Positions 63,700 through 64,000 of a DNA stretch of 64,000 nucleotides are shown here, one piece after another (positions within the stretch are counted from its first letter, which is position 1; every line of letters begins with the position of its first letter). The DNA comes from Formicarius rufipectus. Taxonomy: Eukaryota; Chordata; Aves; Passeriformes; Formicariidae. The translations under genes were made by a program, and so were the position numbers. The stretch is from positions 3,808,557 to 3,872,556 of the forward strand of contig VXAU01000197.1 of assembly GCA_013399695.1 (NCBI GenBank), read 5' to 3'. A model generated the notes under the pieces. The model did not search any database, had not been told where the DNA came from, and saw nothing but the letters and a program-made list of their open reading frames with translations.

Positions 63700-64000
63700 C
63701 ATGCCCCTTACTAGTAGCTCTACCATAAAATAACAGAATCACTACCCTGGAGTGGGATTCTGCAAAATTACTACCCTGGAGATACAGTAGTTATAGTTCA
63801 AAGTGATTTTGTTCTGCAATGCTAAACTTCAATCTCCTAAACTGATTGGCTCCAAACAGAGTGAAAATCAGTATTAAACCACTCTTTACCTTGCATGAAA
63901 ATCAGTCCTCACAATTTGAAAATAGGTTGCAGGACTTTCAAGTGTTCAAACCAACAGTAAAAAACCACTAATGGTTAATATAGAGAGAGAAGTGGTGCAG

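Larger units (their letters stand above)
53112..64000 (+). other. TMEM132D: Downstream intron of TMEM132D (partial, at least 10.9 kb)
   Basis: Sequence after the donor at 53112 shows no recognisable next exon; the family's E-I-L-N-T-A-I-L-T-G-K continuation was not seen in any frame. The stretch holds two CR1 fragments on the minus strand (54268-54332 and 61224-61700), a 92-bp tandem duplication, a CpG-bearing segment at 59.6-60.4 kb, T-rich tracts and an AT-rich CNE-like block near 58.1 kb. It is called intron by inference from the exon's strand and the absence of a stop codon or poly(A) signal in exon context. Confidence 0.6.
61709..64000. other. Non-coding tail of the window
   Basis: A T17 run lies inside a pure pyrimidine stretch (61971-62001), a moderately GC-rich patch spans 62.34-62.85 kb, and a (TTTG)n tract occupies 63659-63699. 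A short direct repeat (ACTACCCTGGAG, twice) lies at about 63741-63781. No coding exon was recognised. Confidence 0.5.

Noticed and set aside
1..64000. tRNA genes, CRISPR arrays, bacterial operons, full-length retroviral or LTR elements
   Set aside because: Scanned by eye on both strands; no GGTTCGAATCC-type B box in a tRNA frame, no regularly spaced direct repeats, no paired LTRs and no gag/pol-like ORFs were seen.

Overview
The window looks like nuclear DNA from a bird, probably a songbird or another neoavian. Three degraded CR1 LINE 3' ends are present, one ending in the typical avian ATTCTGTG-type 8-mer. Interspersed repeats are few, CpG is depleted, and there are several passerine-style A-rich tracts broken by C or CC. 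No operons, ribosome-binding-site-led ORFs, rRNA, tRNA genes or CRISPR arrays were seen. The ORFs are short and behave like chance ORFs in non-coding vertebrate DNA.

Only one coding segment is convincing: a 184-bp internal exon on the + strand at 52928-53111, with a textbook 3' splice site (22 pyrimidines then AG) and 5' splice site (ATG|GTAAGG). Its 61 complete codons match the TMEM132 family, best TMEM132D, a single-pass neural cell-surface protein. The remaining DNA is best read as parts of the two flanking introns: about 52.9 kb upstream and at least 10.9 kb downstream. This fits the very large introns of the TMEM132B/C/D genes.

Layout: 1-15.8 kb is AT-rich intron with an (AT)n microsatellite, two MIR-like CORE-SINE relics and a homeodomain-type inverted repeat near 7.24 kb. 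15.8-29.3 kb is bounded by two A-rich C-interrupted tracts and holds one MIR-like relic and a GC-richer patch at 27.5-28.2 kb. 29.3-43.3 kb holds a 175-codon ORF that runs into an A-rich tail at 36.0 kb, two MIR-like relics, a TG-rich tract at 39.5 kb and a CR1 fragment at 43.2 kb. 43.3-52.9 kb holds weaker MIR-like pieces, long T and pyrimidine tracts, then the exon. 53.1-64 kb holds CR1 fragments at 54.3 and 61.2 kb, a 92-bp tandem duplication abutting the second, a CpG-bearing segment at 59.6-60.4 kb and a (TTTG)n tract near the end.

I found no clear undescribed system. The most useful leads are the cluster of ancient CORE-SINE relics, the duplication beside a CR1 copy, a few CNE-like AT-rich blocks, and two low-probability transcript candidates (36.97-37.13 kb on +, 59.6-60.0 kb on -).
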